DNA from: Oidiodendron maius Zn | Taxonomy: Eukaryota > Ascomycota > Leotiomycetes > Myxotrichaceae | NCBI GenBank assembly: GCA_000827325.1 | Contig: KN832902.1 | Span: 112,518-170,724, forward strand | Reading direction: 5' to 3' | DNA length: 58,207 nt | Shown here: one piece after another, positions 11,092-20,748 of the stretch | Layout of the letters: each line of letters begins with the position of its first letter | Numbering within the stretch: the first letter of the stretch is position 1 | The notes under the pieces: model-generated | Seen by the model: the letters and a program-made list of their open reading frames with translations, nothing else | Databases searched by the model: none | What the model was told of the DNA's origin: nothing | Position numbers and translations under genes: made by a program

Positions 11092-12275
11092 TGGGCTATA
11101 TACTGTCTTTATATCTCGAGAGGAAGGAGGGTTGTGTCTGTGTCCTGTTTAGTAGGGAGCAAAATAACTCAACTGTAGTGAGATGGAGAATGATATCTAG
11201 ATTAGTTGCTGAATATTCATTGCTTTGATAACTATATGAAGTGACTTACGATCGCCAAGAAAAATGTGCCGTGAGGCAGGTATACTAGCTGCATCGGGAA
11301 TATCTGGGTAGATATAGCCAGGTCCTGAGTATATTTAGCTGGCCCCTGAAAGATCACCGCCATGAAACAACGTACAGTGGCTAAAAGAGCTCCAATAAAA
11401 ATTCACCCGCGATCCTGGAAAGTGCAGTTATTGAATATATTGAATGCATGAAAGCGGGATGTTCCCTAGAAGTTCGGCAGCGTTAGGTAATTATCGTTCG
11501 TCATCAGTAGGTAACAAATCTCAGCGCGAGAGAAGCCCGCAGGTAAAGACGCCGTAATTCACGCGACTACTAAGCTAGGGAGAGAAGGAGAAGGGGGCTC
11601 TAACTAGTTATAGAGATTTATTTAATGCATATACAAAGGCATACACGCTTGAAAGCAGCCCTCCTTTCAAGCCAACTCAAGGCGGTTAGTAGTAGCATAT
11701 TGGCTTAAAGTACAGTAAAACCTCTCCATAAGGATCCTGGACATAGGGATAACCTTTGCTTCACACCAGCCGCCTGGTTGGTATTGGACTGAAGAATGAT
11801 CCTCGACGGCCCACACGCTGTCGCCGCTAAACAAGTAATTTGGCCAGATAAAGTACGAAAATAGCGAGATGCGGTATTTGAGTTGCTGCATGGGTCCTAT
11901 TCATAAGGGTCCAAGCGTATTCTAGCTCGGCAAGAGCTGGTACAAGGAATCTATTCCCATCTTGAATAAGCCATCTGCCTATCAAGAGCAGGTATATGAC
12001 TCTATTGTCCGATAGGAGAATAGCAACGATATAGCGTTGAAGTTTATTGACAAGAAGAATTCCGATAGAGGATTATGATCCAGATTTCCTCCCCTTCTGT
12101 CCTCCGCCAGACTATATCTGCATATACAACAATACAGAATTGTTGCTGCTAAACAATAGAAGGCAACCTCGTCTCGCTACAACCCAAGGATTATGCGGTT
12201 CAGTTGTATCCAAACCAGATGATGTTTGAAATATCGTCGCTTTGGTCCTCCCGCAATGTAGCCTTTCGTAAGCCC
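11092..12275. other. Intergenic with transposon-end debris
   Basis: No intact gene recognised. The only identifiable piece is a pogo-like transposon end near 11711. The open frames at 11667-11891 and 12047-12229 show no family features. Confidence 0.45.
11711..11850 (+). mobile_element. Pogo/Fot-type transposon terminal fragment
   Basis: TACAGTAAAACCTCTCCATA begins here with a TA dinucleotide followed by CAGT, the typical outer end of pogo-superfamily elements. The stretch after it has the usual repeated 'ATAAGGAT/ATAGGGAT' subterminal look. No transposase ORF is attached and no partner end was found. Confidence 0.35.
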
Positions 12276-12545
12276 CTAATTGGGACCCGTCTCTGATAAG
12301 CTAAATTCGCCAATGATTAAAAAATTCTTAACATACTCATTGTGCGTTTGTTGACTGCTGGCTCGTCCCTGATCGTCCCGACCGTCTGCCTGATTGGAGT
12401 TACTTAAATGGCACGGATGAAGTGTTAGGTGGAAGCTGACCAAACAATACGCACAGGGGGCATTATTCACCCATACCCAATTTGGGCAATTGTAAGTTAA
12501 CCAGTATTTGCACCGGTATTTATAATAGCCTCCACTGCCAGACAT
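12276..12545 (-). CDS. Small conserved fungal Cys/aromatic protein, 2 exons, about 72 aa
   Basis: The minus-strand ATG at 12545 opens MSGSGGYYKYRCKYWL, continuing with YNCPNWVWVNN and CAYCL. Exon 1 is 12545-12441 (35 codons, phase 0). A 51-bp GT..AG intron (12440-12390) joins it to ADGRDDQGRAS, ending at TAG 12276-12278. The YYKYRCKY..NCPNWV..C..CL pattern with four Cys resembles a short zinc-ribbon-like protein found widely in ascomycetes as a hypothetical protein. I know of no function. The gene lies alone between transposon debris and repeat copy 1. The last part could hide another intron (a GTATG follows the TQTHNE region), so the C-terminus is uncertain. Confidence 0.55.
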   Translation of the reverse strand: MSGSGGYYKYRCKYWLTYNCPNWVWVNNAPCAYCLVSFHLTLHPCHLSNSNQADGRDDQGRASSQQTHNEYVKNFLIIGEFSLSETGPN

Positions 12546-13707
12546 TTTGAGGGCGGATTGAAGCAGATTAAACTCGTACTTAAGCGTAAGCAGAGGCAAT
12601 AAATCGTCGACAGCGGATGGGGTAAACAATATATATATTGTAGTAAGGGAAAAGATGGTACACATCATCGGGCGAGTCCTCGTCCCAACCTACAATGTCC
12701 TCAGTCCAATATCCCATGCCAGTACGTGACTTTTGGTGTAAAACTCGCTTATGGCTTTTTATTATGATCGGTTACTGTAGAAGGTCCCATGCTGCCACCG
12801 CCAGGTCGTAAGTAAGTCTGGTATCAGTGTGCAGATGATCCCCGCTTGACATCCGCATGCATACACGGCCCAAACCAAATCCCTCTGATAGGGGGAGCTC
12901 TGACGACAGCGTCGTCCGCAATACTTCTTCCATACAATCATACAGAGCCGTTCTATGCACCAGCTCCTCTGCTATACTAGGACAGAATCGACCTTGTCAA
13001 TATTTCCTCGTAGCTGAAGATCCCTTTTATCCTTCCAGGTCGATAACGCAAAAGGCCTCACCCCCTTGCAATAGCACACAGGCTCGCTGTATATACCACC
13101 CAGGCTGCGTTATCATCGCGGAATTTATCCGTGGATGATTGCATGATATCCGCCAGCGCAAAAATTACGGGATGCGGGTATCTGACACCCTTCAAGCTGG
13201 GGCCGATCCATGAAATTCCGTGCCATGACCAAGCTCGATTTAGTGCATATACGATCACACATAGACATACAGCGTTAGGTTTCTGGAGATGGAGGGTTAT
13301 AAGATATATTCAAGACGGAGAGAGCTGTATGAGCCGGGCACAAAATGAATGTTCATTTGCTGCTATACGCATCGTCGTCCGTCCGCAATATGTCCCCTTC
13401 GGCTACTATTTCGCAACTACCTCAAGACCAAACACGACGCAACATCGAGCCTATATTCATTTGGAGAGTGATATTTAAGAAAGGAATTACAGGATAACCA
13501 AGGTTAGAAGTGTTGAGACCTCGCAATCAGATAGCTAACCAAAACATCAGCCATATTCGTGGTGTCGAGACCTTGAGAAAGATAGCCAGTTTTTTTTTTG
13601 GCAGAACTGGGGCAGAAACTAATCAATCGCGTCAAATTTTCTCATATTCATAATCGCTCCCAGCTCTTATCCCCGATGTTAGAGCTTGTTCAGTCATGGT
13701 GAGGGAA
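12546..13707. other. Intergenic, no gene seen
   Basis: Several short open frames on both strands, none with recognisable domains or codon-like structure. There is an oligo-T tract near 13590. No repeat structure apart from the repeat that begins at 13708. Confidence 0.4.
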
Positions 13708-14280
13708 TTGAGAATCGGGAGAAGATCGGGACGACGGGCGAAACAGACTTTCAAGTTTGCTTTATTACTTATCCGTCCTGTTCACTTAGCTTTCAAGTCA
13801 TTGCCGACCCACCTTCGACTATACGTCAGGGCACGGGGGCGCAATAAGACCCGCGATGAGTGCTTGGGTTAGAACATAGGTAGAGATCTGCACGGCCCCT
13901 GGCGTACTGCGCCATGCTTCGGCTTGATTCTTATGGACGCGTCCAGGCCGAGGCCCCCGATTGTGAGATGATGGGCAGGGCGGAAAAGCATTGAAGTGGC
14001 AGGGGACACCACCTCTATGTGGGATCTGCGTTGTGCCGTGTTAGAAATTCTCCCTATTGGTTCTCGGGATAGTAGGATCGAAAATGCCTCACCACGGCAA
14101 ACCACTCATAATCGAACAGGAGGCATCCTGCCATGGCGTTATCTCCTTACTTTCGGCGCTTCTCTATCTGGTACTGTACGTTGCCGTTACAGCGAGACGG
14201 CACGAGACGGCCATGCAGTATGAGCTACGCATGCCAAGAGTGCAGAGCCGCGTGAGACCTTTCCCCTCCAAGTTAAGGTC
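13708..14280 (+). repeat. Dispersed 573-bp repeat, copy 1 (upstream of a Zn2Cys6 gene)
   Basis: Nearly identical to 40416-40984 over its whole length, starting TTGAGAATCGGGAGAAGATC and ending CAAGTTAAGGTC, with scattered substitutions and small indels. It ends 115 bp before the start codon of the regulator at 14396. I see no terminal inverted repeats and no long ORF; the longest frames are unrelated to known proteins. It contains an inverted CCAAT box (CCCTATTGG) and the palindrome GTACTGTAC, both kept in the diverged third copy near 17.1 kb. It may be a solo LTR, a SINE-like element or a duplicated 5' region. Confidence 0.85.
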
Positions 14281-14395
14281 CGACGCAGTGCCAAAAAATG
14301 CGGGGAGCTTTCTCCAGACCCCAGATTTCCTCCTTGCCACTGTCAAGTCGACGACATCCGAATCCTACGACCAAACCTAAAGTCTCTTTGACGCA

Positions 14396-16063
14396 ATGAC
14401 AATGGATAGGCAGTTTCTTGGACCCTACAGAAAAAGAGTAAAGGCGAGGCAGGCATGCGACTGCTGCCATGGCAGAAAGATCCGCTGCGATGCCTCGATG
14501 CCTTGCAGTAACTGTAAGGTCAATAGGGCTCTATGTACGTACCTCTCCGTACCGAAGAAGAGCGGCCCAAATGGGCCAAGGATGATAAGAGGATCAAGAG
14601 CAGTGACGAGGGCGGCGATGAATGGCGAAGAAGGAAACGCCAGGTCAGCGACGGCCATGGGGTTCAACATCGTAGGACAATACGGGCGTTCTGTTAGGAC
14701 CGACCTTGGTTTTAGTCACGGAAGGGAAGGTTTCCAACCATCCCCACTGATAACACTCGGCGTCATCAAGAGCTGTGTCAAGGCATTTTTTACGCTCAAA
14801 TATCCCATCATGCCGATCCTCGAACGCGATGAAGTTTATGCCACTCTACCAGAGCTTCACGACTCTCCCGAGAAGTACGGACTGATCACATCTCTCTGTG
14901 CGGTTGTTATACTCCAGTCAGAAGTACTCGAGCCTCCGTTTGATTGCAACGCCCCATCTTCAAAAGTGTTCATACAAGAGACTCTAAGGGCAAGACAATA
15001 CTGCAATCATGTCGATGCGCCATCCTTAATCTCAGTTCAGACCTCATTCTTTCTCTTTGCCGCTCTCTTCTGTGTCGACAAGGATCGCTCTGCCTGGTTC
15101 TATCTCAGGGAGGCAATAACACTGCTTCAAGTTCAGCACTTGCATGAAGAGGGAACATATAGTGGGCTGAGGGATAAGAAGTACGCTTCTGCTTGCCGTC
15201 GAACTTTCTGGCTACTTTTTATAACAGAAAGAGCATACGAATTACAGAGAAATCACCCGTTGACCCTAGCATCCACGATTAGTCTCCCGACAGTGGACTC
15301 TGGACCGGAAGCGAGTGTCATCCGTGGATTTATTGACCTAGCATCCCTTTTCGGGAATTTCGACGACACATTCATATCTCTGTGGGATCTCCCCCCGGCG
15401 GAGCCGGCTATCCTACCACACCACTTCATCCAACTCCAGGACGTTCTAACCCTTGCGCTCCCAGATGTTTCCCAACGGAGTGAAATTCAGCAAGCAGACC
15501 TTCTCGTCACCAGGCAGTGGCTGAAAACCATAGTCTGGCAACTCTGCGTGGCCAGGAGCTTCCTTTCTAGTGCAACAGCACACGAATGCATGTCTTTCAA
15601 CTACCCAATCGCGATTTCCAGGGGCATAGCTAGGATCGCGCAGCTCCTCCCTCACAAAGCGTTTGAGGCACACGGGGTTGGCATTCTAGAAAAGGTCTTT
15701 GATGTCGGGTGCAGCTTGGTTGATGTCCTGCTCCTGCATGCAGATTCCATTCCCATCTCTGCTCGAGAAGTCGGACCTAGGGACTATCTGGTGGAGCTGG
15801 TTAAAATCCTAGGTACCGTCATGGGAGGAAGTTCAAAATACCTGCGGCTATTGGTGGGGAAGGCGGACGAATGTCTACACGTCCAGATCAGAATGGGGTT
15901 AGTCACGTGGGAACGATCTGTTGGATCCTGTAAAGATTATAGGACCCGAGATAAGGACAGGAACAAGCGTTATGAAAGTGAAGGATTGAATTCAAGTCTG
16001 TCTCCTCTCAAGTACCCTGTAGTATTAGCAGATTACCCAAGCAGTGATTACTTGTTCATTTAA
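14396..16063 (+). CDS. Zn2Cys6 fungal transcription factor, 555 aa, single exon
   Basis: Nuclear DNA-binding regulator. The N-terminal binuclear zinc cluster is complete: Cys 21, 24, 31, 37, 40 and 47 (ACDCCHGRKIRC then PCSNCKVNRALC), followed by a basic linker. Residues about 120-420 look like the fungal-specific transcription factor domain, with the typical LRARQYCN, FWLLFITERAYELQR and LPTVDS blocks. The length suits the family, the frame has no break and no intron is needed. The 5' flank down to -115 is repeat copy 1, so the promoter was probably acquired with or from that repeat. The target pathway is unknown; no intact biosynthetic gene is adjacent. The shape of the middle domain (xlnR/maltose-regulator-like) gives no specific function. 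Confidence 0.88.
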   Translation: MTMDRQFLGPYRKRVKARQACDCCHGRKIRCDASMPCSNCKVNRALCTYLSVPKKSGPNGPRMIRGSRAVTRAAMNGEEGNARSATAMGFNIVGQYGRSVRTDLGFSHGREGFQPSPLITLGVIKSCVKAFFTLKYPIMPILERDEVYATLPELHDSPEKYGLITSLCAVVILQSEVLEPPFDCNAPSSKVFIQETLRARQYCNHVDAPSLISVQTSFFLFAALFCVDKDRSAWFYLREAITLLQVQHLHEEGTYSGLRDKKYASACRRTFWLLFITERAYELQRNHPLTLASTISLPTVDSGPEASVIRGFIDLASLFGNFDDTFISLWDLPPAEPAILPHHFIQLQDVLTLALPDVSQRSEIQQADLLVTRQWLKTIVWQLCVARSFLSSATAHECMSFNYPIAISRGIARIAQLLPHKAFEAHGVGILEKVFDVGCSLVDVLLLHADSIPISAREVGPRDYLVELVKILGTVMGGSSKYLRLLVGKADECLHVQIRMGLVTWERSVGSCKDYRTRDKDRNKRYESEGLNSSLSPLKYPVVLADYPSSDYLFI

Positions 16064-16451
16064 GAGAGAATTATGCATACTGAATTAAAAGATACATGCC
16101 CTACTTACTTCCTACCTCTTTTAAGTTAGTTAATCCAATTGCATCAGCTAGCCTCACATAGGCAAATCGCAGTAGCAATCTTGTAGATTTCACCATGTTG
16201 CAGAGGTCAGGCAGCAATATATAATGAATTAAAAGCACTAAATAACTAAATAACTAAGGGTAACAGAGGTGCGTACTCCTTACTATATAGACCTAAAGCC
16301 CCTCCTAAGGTCCTAACCTTAGGCAGATGTCACAGATGAGATGACAATTCTTTACTACGGGATTTTTACTTCGCAGGGATGTCGGTTACGCCTGGCGTAT
16401 CCCTTACGCCGATGCTCACGCAGTCAACCTCCGATCATAAAGGCGACCACC

Positions 16452-16739
16452 TACGAAGTACCGCGTCAAAAGTATTCAACCACGCTAGACGGGGATAGAC
16501 ACCGCAACTGGTAGGTAAGTAAGCACTAGTCTCGGTTGCTAAGCACCCAGCAACCAAACCCACTGTAAAATTAGTGATCCATAGGCTTATACACCCTAAT
16601 TTTACAGCGCCCATAGCCTATGGCCATCACTAATTATCTTTGTCAATGCGCTATAGCCCGTTGCCCTGCCGGGCCCTAGTGAGGCTGACCCCGGCCTAGC
16701 GTGGTTGAAACCTTTTGACGCCGTACTTCGTACTTCGTA
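16452..16739. mobile_element. Fold-back MITE, copy 1 (TA-flanked, CGAAGTAC ends)
   Basis: The left end TACGAAGTACCGCGTCAAAA and the right end mirror each other (about 40 bp, with a 7-bp duplication in the right arm). A second inner inverted pair surrounds TGTAAAATTAGTGAT. TA flanks both ends, as for Tc1/mariner-type insertions. It is 288 bp with no ORF. The same family occurs at 47111-47359. Confidence 0.85.
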
Positions 16740-17083
16740 GTGATCAACCGGAATTAAATGCGCCACCACCGCCACTTAATATTGAGATGACTAATCACGG
16801 ATGAGACCAAAGCATTTGCCGCACATCGCAAAAACTGAGGAAAACATGCTCCGGTAATTAAAGAAGACAATCACTAGCGCTGTTTTGTACCCACAGGACG
16901 CGTGATTTTCTTGGGGACGCCCCGTGACGTCAAGTGATGTCAAATACGTCCAATGAGAGCAGTTGGAGAACTGTGGTCACCGATCAGTTCCTCGATGATA
17001 ACGTTCACATGAGTTCTGGCCACACTATTCTTGACCTCCGTAGAGCGGCAAGACCTTACTCTGTGCCTGCTTCCCTACCGTAA

Positions 17084-17293
17084 GGTGGGACTTGGCGTAT
17101 GAGGTGTTTTGAAATTCACCCTATTGGTTCTCAAGATTGTGGGATCAAAAAATGCCGCAATGCGGCACTTCGCACAGCCCAGACATGGCGTCCTGATCTG
17201 CCTCTCATGGGTGCTGTCTGCTTGATTCTTACGTTCAATTACGTTAACCTTAGTACTGTACTGTACATAGTCGTAGCGGCGTACCGTGACAAG
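17084..17293 (+). repeat. Diverged third copy of the 573-bp repeat (partial)
   Basis: The core GTGTTTTGAAATTCACCC TATTGG..GATTGTGGGATC aligns with GTGTTAGAAATTCTCCCTATTGG..GATAGTAGGATC of copy 1, and GTACTGTACATAGTCGTAGC aligns with GTACTGTACGTTGCCGTTAC. Orientation matches copies 1 and 2. A short piece of the repeat's left part occurs inverted at 17550-17572. Similarity is much lower than between copies 1 and 2. Confidence 0.55.
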
Positions 17294-17592
17294 CAATATT
17301 TAGCCACGCCAGGGCCGGGAGTGGTCCTGTAAATGCGAGAGCGAGAGATCTCCACTCCGAGGTTTTCCTCCCCGCCACCTCGACCCTTTTCTTTGCTGTA
17401 GCCATTATCTTACCATGGATCTTGGCCAGAAGGCATTTGTAACTCTATAATACTTTGTTGTACAGTACGCTAGATGGTAAATATCTACCCATGTTTGTGT
17501 AACCTACCCCTACCGTGCCTTAGCCCCGTACGCAAAGGTCGGTTGGTCATGACTTGAAAGCTAGGTGAACAGAATATATAATTAACGGTTAG

Positions 17593-17716
17593 TTACCCCC
17601 ATAGTAGAATATTTTATCGATATTACTGGCATAGTAGAGTGACCTTTCAAAATTACTAACACAGTAGAGTGAGATTCGAATTACCGGCACGGTAGAGGTC
17701 TACTATGCCAGTAATA
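17593..17716 (+). repeat. Degenerate tandem units ending in an inverted unit
   Basis: Units near 17593, 17622, 17652 and 17680 follow TTACTGGCATAGTAGAGTGA with substitutions, at a 28-30 bp period. The array closes with the reverse complement TCTACTATGCCAGTAATA at 17699-17716, so the last two units form a hairpin. Confidence 0.7.
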
Positions 17717-17951
17717 TTAAAAGTAAATTCTAAAATAACTAGTCCTAATTAGGCTCCAGCTCCGATAAATGAAAACTCTATATTTGTATGTGCTAGGTTG
17801 CTAGGATATGAAAATATTATTACTTACACTGAACCAAAGCCTCTCGGAGAAGGCTCTGCTATAGAATTACTCCCTCGCTGATGTGCGGGGTTATCTCCTC
17901 GACCGCTTGGGCTGGCGGGAGGGAAATTGGGCATTGATCGAGTGAAAATAA

Positions 17952-18544
17952 GGGGACCAGCTAAATCCAGGCCAGACTTAGCTAAATCCAGGCCACCTTT
18001 CCGCATTAAGACCCAATGACTCAGCGCATCACGTGTACATACACCACGGTACTTTTTTATCGTGATCGCATGCATCTTTAATTCTCAGCACCTCAGGGGC
18101 TCGATAGGTCGTACGAGTAACTATCATTGCTAGAGGCTTCTGCCTTTAACATCCCATCTAGTCTAACCCCTTCTACTTTTAATAGGCCTTAGGAGCCTCT
18201 TTATATTGTTAATTCAGAGCTAGTTCCGCTTTAAAACGGCCACCAAGACACGAATATGGTTAGAACTAAAGGTCTTATATACGTGGCCTAGCCTCAATAT
18301 ACTAGTCAGATCGTACGGTAGACGCAGCAACTACTGCTGCATCACTTAGAGAAGGGTCTGTAATTAGGGAGTTCGGGCTAAGGGATACAACTGAGGCAGA
18401 TACTAGCCATTAGTTAGAGGTTTAATGGTACTGAGCAGTAAAGGTACATGGGATCACGAAGGAAAAGTACTGAGCGCGGGTACACGTGATGGGCTGAATC
18501 ATCAAGCCTTAAAGCGGAAAGGTGGCCGCGATTTAGCTGGTCCC
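17952..18544. mobile_element. Non-autonomous TIR element, 593 bp
   Basis: The left end GGGGACCAGCTAAATC..GGCCACCTTTCCGC matches the reverse complement of the right end GCGGAAAGGTGGCCGCGATT TAGCTGGTCCC. Similarity continues inward to CATCACGTGTAC on both sides, so the arms span about 65-90 bp, the left arm carrying a small internal duplication (GGCCAGACTTAGCTAAATCCA). There is no transposase and no clear target-site duplication, so the superfamily is undecided. It occupies the promoter-side flank of the next regulator gene. Confidence 0.65.
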
Positions 18545-18732
18545 AAATTAAATCACGGTGGTAAATAGGCCCTTAATGACTGGGTGGTCTGCCTCTTTAT
18601 TGAACCGACACCTCCATTCTCTCAGGCGTGCGTGTCTGGACCACCTATGCAGACGCCATCCGGCATCGCCCTCTTTCTTGCCGATGGCAGGTTCAGGTTG
18701 CCAAATATTAAGACATCCTATTCCCGCCTACC

Positions 18733-20028
18733 ATGGAGATGCACACACCTGCAAAACGCGTAGCATGCGACCGTTGCCACAGACTGAAGATGCGCTGCAT
18801 TATTGAAGGGGACAGTGCCCAGCAGCAGTGTAACCGTTGCTGCATTGCCAACGTCAACTGTAATTACAGCCCGCCGCGGAAGCCCGGACGCCCACCTACA
18901 AAGCTTGCTGGCACGTTGCTGCAGGGTCTAATTCTCAGCTCAGGAGAAACAATACAGTCATCATCGTCGCCGTCGACGTCTAGGACGGTCGGAACTGACA
19001 AATATGGGACAGAGGAGAACTGGAGGGAGGAGGCTTTCACTAAGGACGACTTCTTCCTGGCTAACAATGAATCGTTTGGGGAGCTTCCTGATAATATTAC
19101 CTCGTGTCTTGCCCCGAACTTTCATGCCCTCGAGGAACTGCTGAACAAGTCCAGTCAATATGAACGTAACACCTACTTGGCTGACGATAAACGTGAACAA
19201 GTGTCTCTGCTGTCTTCTTTGGGGCAGCAGTCCGCGCAAGGACAAAGTGATTTACTGAGTGAACCATCCGGACAGCAGATGCCTACACCCACGTCATCCC
19301 CAGGAAGCTCAATATCTTCATCCGCGGCGTCTGAATTTGCTCAACATCTCTCCAACTTCAGCAAACGGCGCATGGATCTGGATTTCTCCGCTGACGTTAG
19401 CCCTGCTAAACTCGAGCAAGTTGCCGCCCAGGTGCTCGATACTTCTTCTGCCTTCATTAAACTACTCCAATTCTCTCATCAGATTGAGACCGATACACTA
19501 AGTTTTGCATCGCACCGACAACCTACACTGGACACACCCTCTATAGACATAGACAACGACACATTGTTCGTGTACTCTTTGCTCAACCCAAGGTCCATCA
19601 CACTGGATTCTACCAACATCCTGCAACTTGTCGTCTTCTCGATGCGTCTCACTGTGATGCATTGCGGCCTCTATGAGGCTATCTACAGGTACCTTCAACA
19701 GGCTGACGTGGGACGCAACGACTCCATAGCTATGTCCAGAAACAATATAAGCGCGGGTCCACCATTACCACAGCTGCTTTCTTTCTCCCTGGCAGGTATT
19801 GACCTATCACCACACCCTAGGTTCCAGCTGCAGCTGCTCTTGCAGACCAGTACATATTACCTGATAAGCATGCACTCGGCGCTCGGAGGGCTTGAGGCAT
19901 TGCGGCCGGATGGCCCAGGATTGTTGATGAGAACGTTGATGGTGCAAGATCAGCAGGCGCGGATGGGTGAGATAAGGGTGTTGTTGGCGAGGCTGAGAGA
20001 GGAGTTCGGGATGCTTGTGCAGATTTGA
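18733..20028 (+). CDS. Zn2Cys6 transcription factor, AflR-like architecture, 431 aa
   Basis: Nuclear regulator with a short N-terminus and a zinc cluster at Cys 12, 15, 22, 33, 36 and 43 (ACDRCHRLKMRC .. CNRCCIANVNC), directly followed by the basic RKPGRPPTK linker. The middle is Ser/Thr/Pro rich and low complexity. The C-terminal 200 residues form a helical region (DTSSAFIKLLQF, LQLLLQTSTYY) like that of aflatoxin-regulator-type cluster-specific factors. The single exon is uninterrupted. A TIR element and the diverged repeat copy lie upstream. No biosynthetic backbone gene (PKS, NRPS, terpene cyclase) is in the window, so any cluster it controls is either elsewhere or lost. The zinc cluster is certain; the subfamily is tentative. 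Confidence 0.85.
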   Translation: MEMHTPAKRVACDRCHRLKMRCIIEGDSAQQQCNRCCIANVNCNYSPPRKPGRPPTKLAGTLLQGLILSSGETIQSSSSPSTSRTVGTDKYGTEENWREEAFTKDDFFLANNESFGELPDNITSCLAPNFHALEELLNKSSQYERNTYLADDKREQVSLLSSLGQQSAQGQSDLLSEPSGQQMPTPTSSPGSSISSSAASEFAQHLSNFSKRRMDLDFSADVSPAKLEQVAAQVLDTSSAFIKLLQFSHQIETDTLSFASHRQPTLDTPSIDIDNDTLFVYSLLNPRSITLDSTNILQLVVFSMRLTVMHCGLYEAIYRYLQQADVGRNDSIAMSRNNISAGPPLPQLLSFSLAGIDLSPHPRFQLQLLLQTSTYYLISMHSALGGLEALRPDGPGLLMRTLMVQDQQARMGEIRVLLARLREEFGMLVQI

Positions 20029-20748
20029 GTTTCTCAAGAGGTCAGGCTTTGATCAATGGCATTGGCTGTACCCATGCCCGACAAACTAACGGGACAGACC
20101 TATCAATGGGGCAGGCTAAAGAAAACAGATAATTTTTAAGATACTACTACCGTAGTTAGCGCGTAAACGGCTGCCGTCGTCTCATTCACTCCTAGCAGGT
20201 AACTTTGAAACAAGTGCAATTGGCACGTCGTATAAGTCGAAGCTGGCCCGATGAGTATTTTCGTCGCCACCATGATGGACATCGTAAGGGCTGTCTTATC
20301 TTCATCAGCAGTATAATGGTTTAAATTGGCACAAAATCCTCTTCCGTTTATGCTACATCCAAGTTTGGTGCCAAGGGTTTGACCATAACTAGCCCTAACT
20401 GCCTGGGATCCTGGCCAAGGCGTTAGTGGGTGACAAGTCCTTGACGCTAGCGTATGGTAGGTTCCCTGCCCTACGAGTTAAACTAAGCTAAATACAATCT
20501 CGGCGGCAGGCGCCTTTTATGCCAGGAGCCTCTGAAGCACACGTAGAGCTGTTTCTGGGCACATGGAGCCAGGTGACAGAAAGCAGAATATTCCATAATC
20601 ACTTCAGCTTTAGAGACTCTTACTAAACTACTTGAAGTCTTCGATCTCGAGCAGCCAACTCTAATCAAACATGACAAAACTCCGGAACATATCCAACAAC
20701 CACGCCTAAATATCTGTATCCCAAGTGTTATGCGTAATTCATCTTGCC
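20029..20748. other. Intergenic, no gene seen
   Basis: This is the 3' flank of the regulator and the 3' flank of the Gln/Glu-rich pseudogene. One short open frame (20483-20677, minus) has no recognisable features. Confidence 0.45.

Noticed and set aside
13708-14280. Calling the 573-bp repeat a solo LTR
   Set aside because: No TG..CA ends, no target-site duplication and no primer-binding site beside it, so it is left unclassified.
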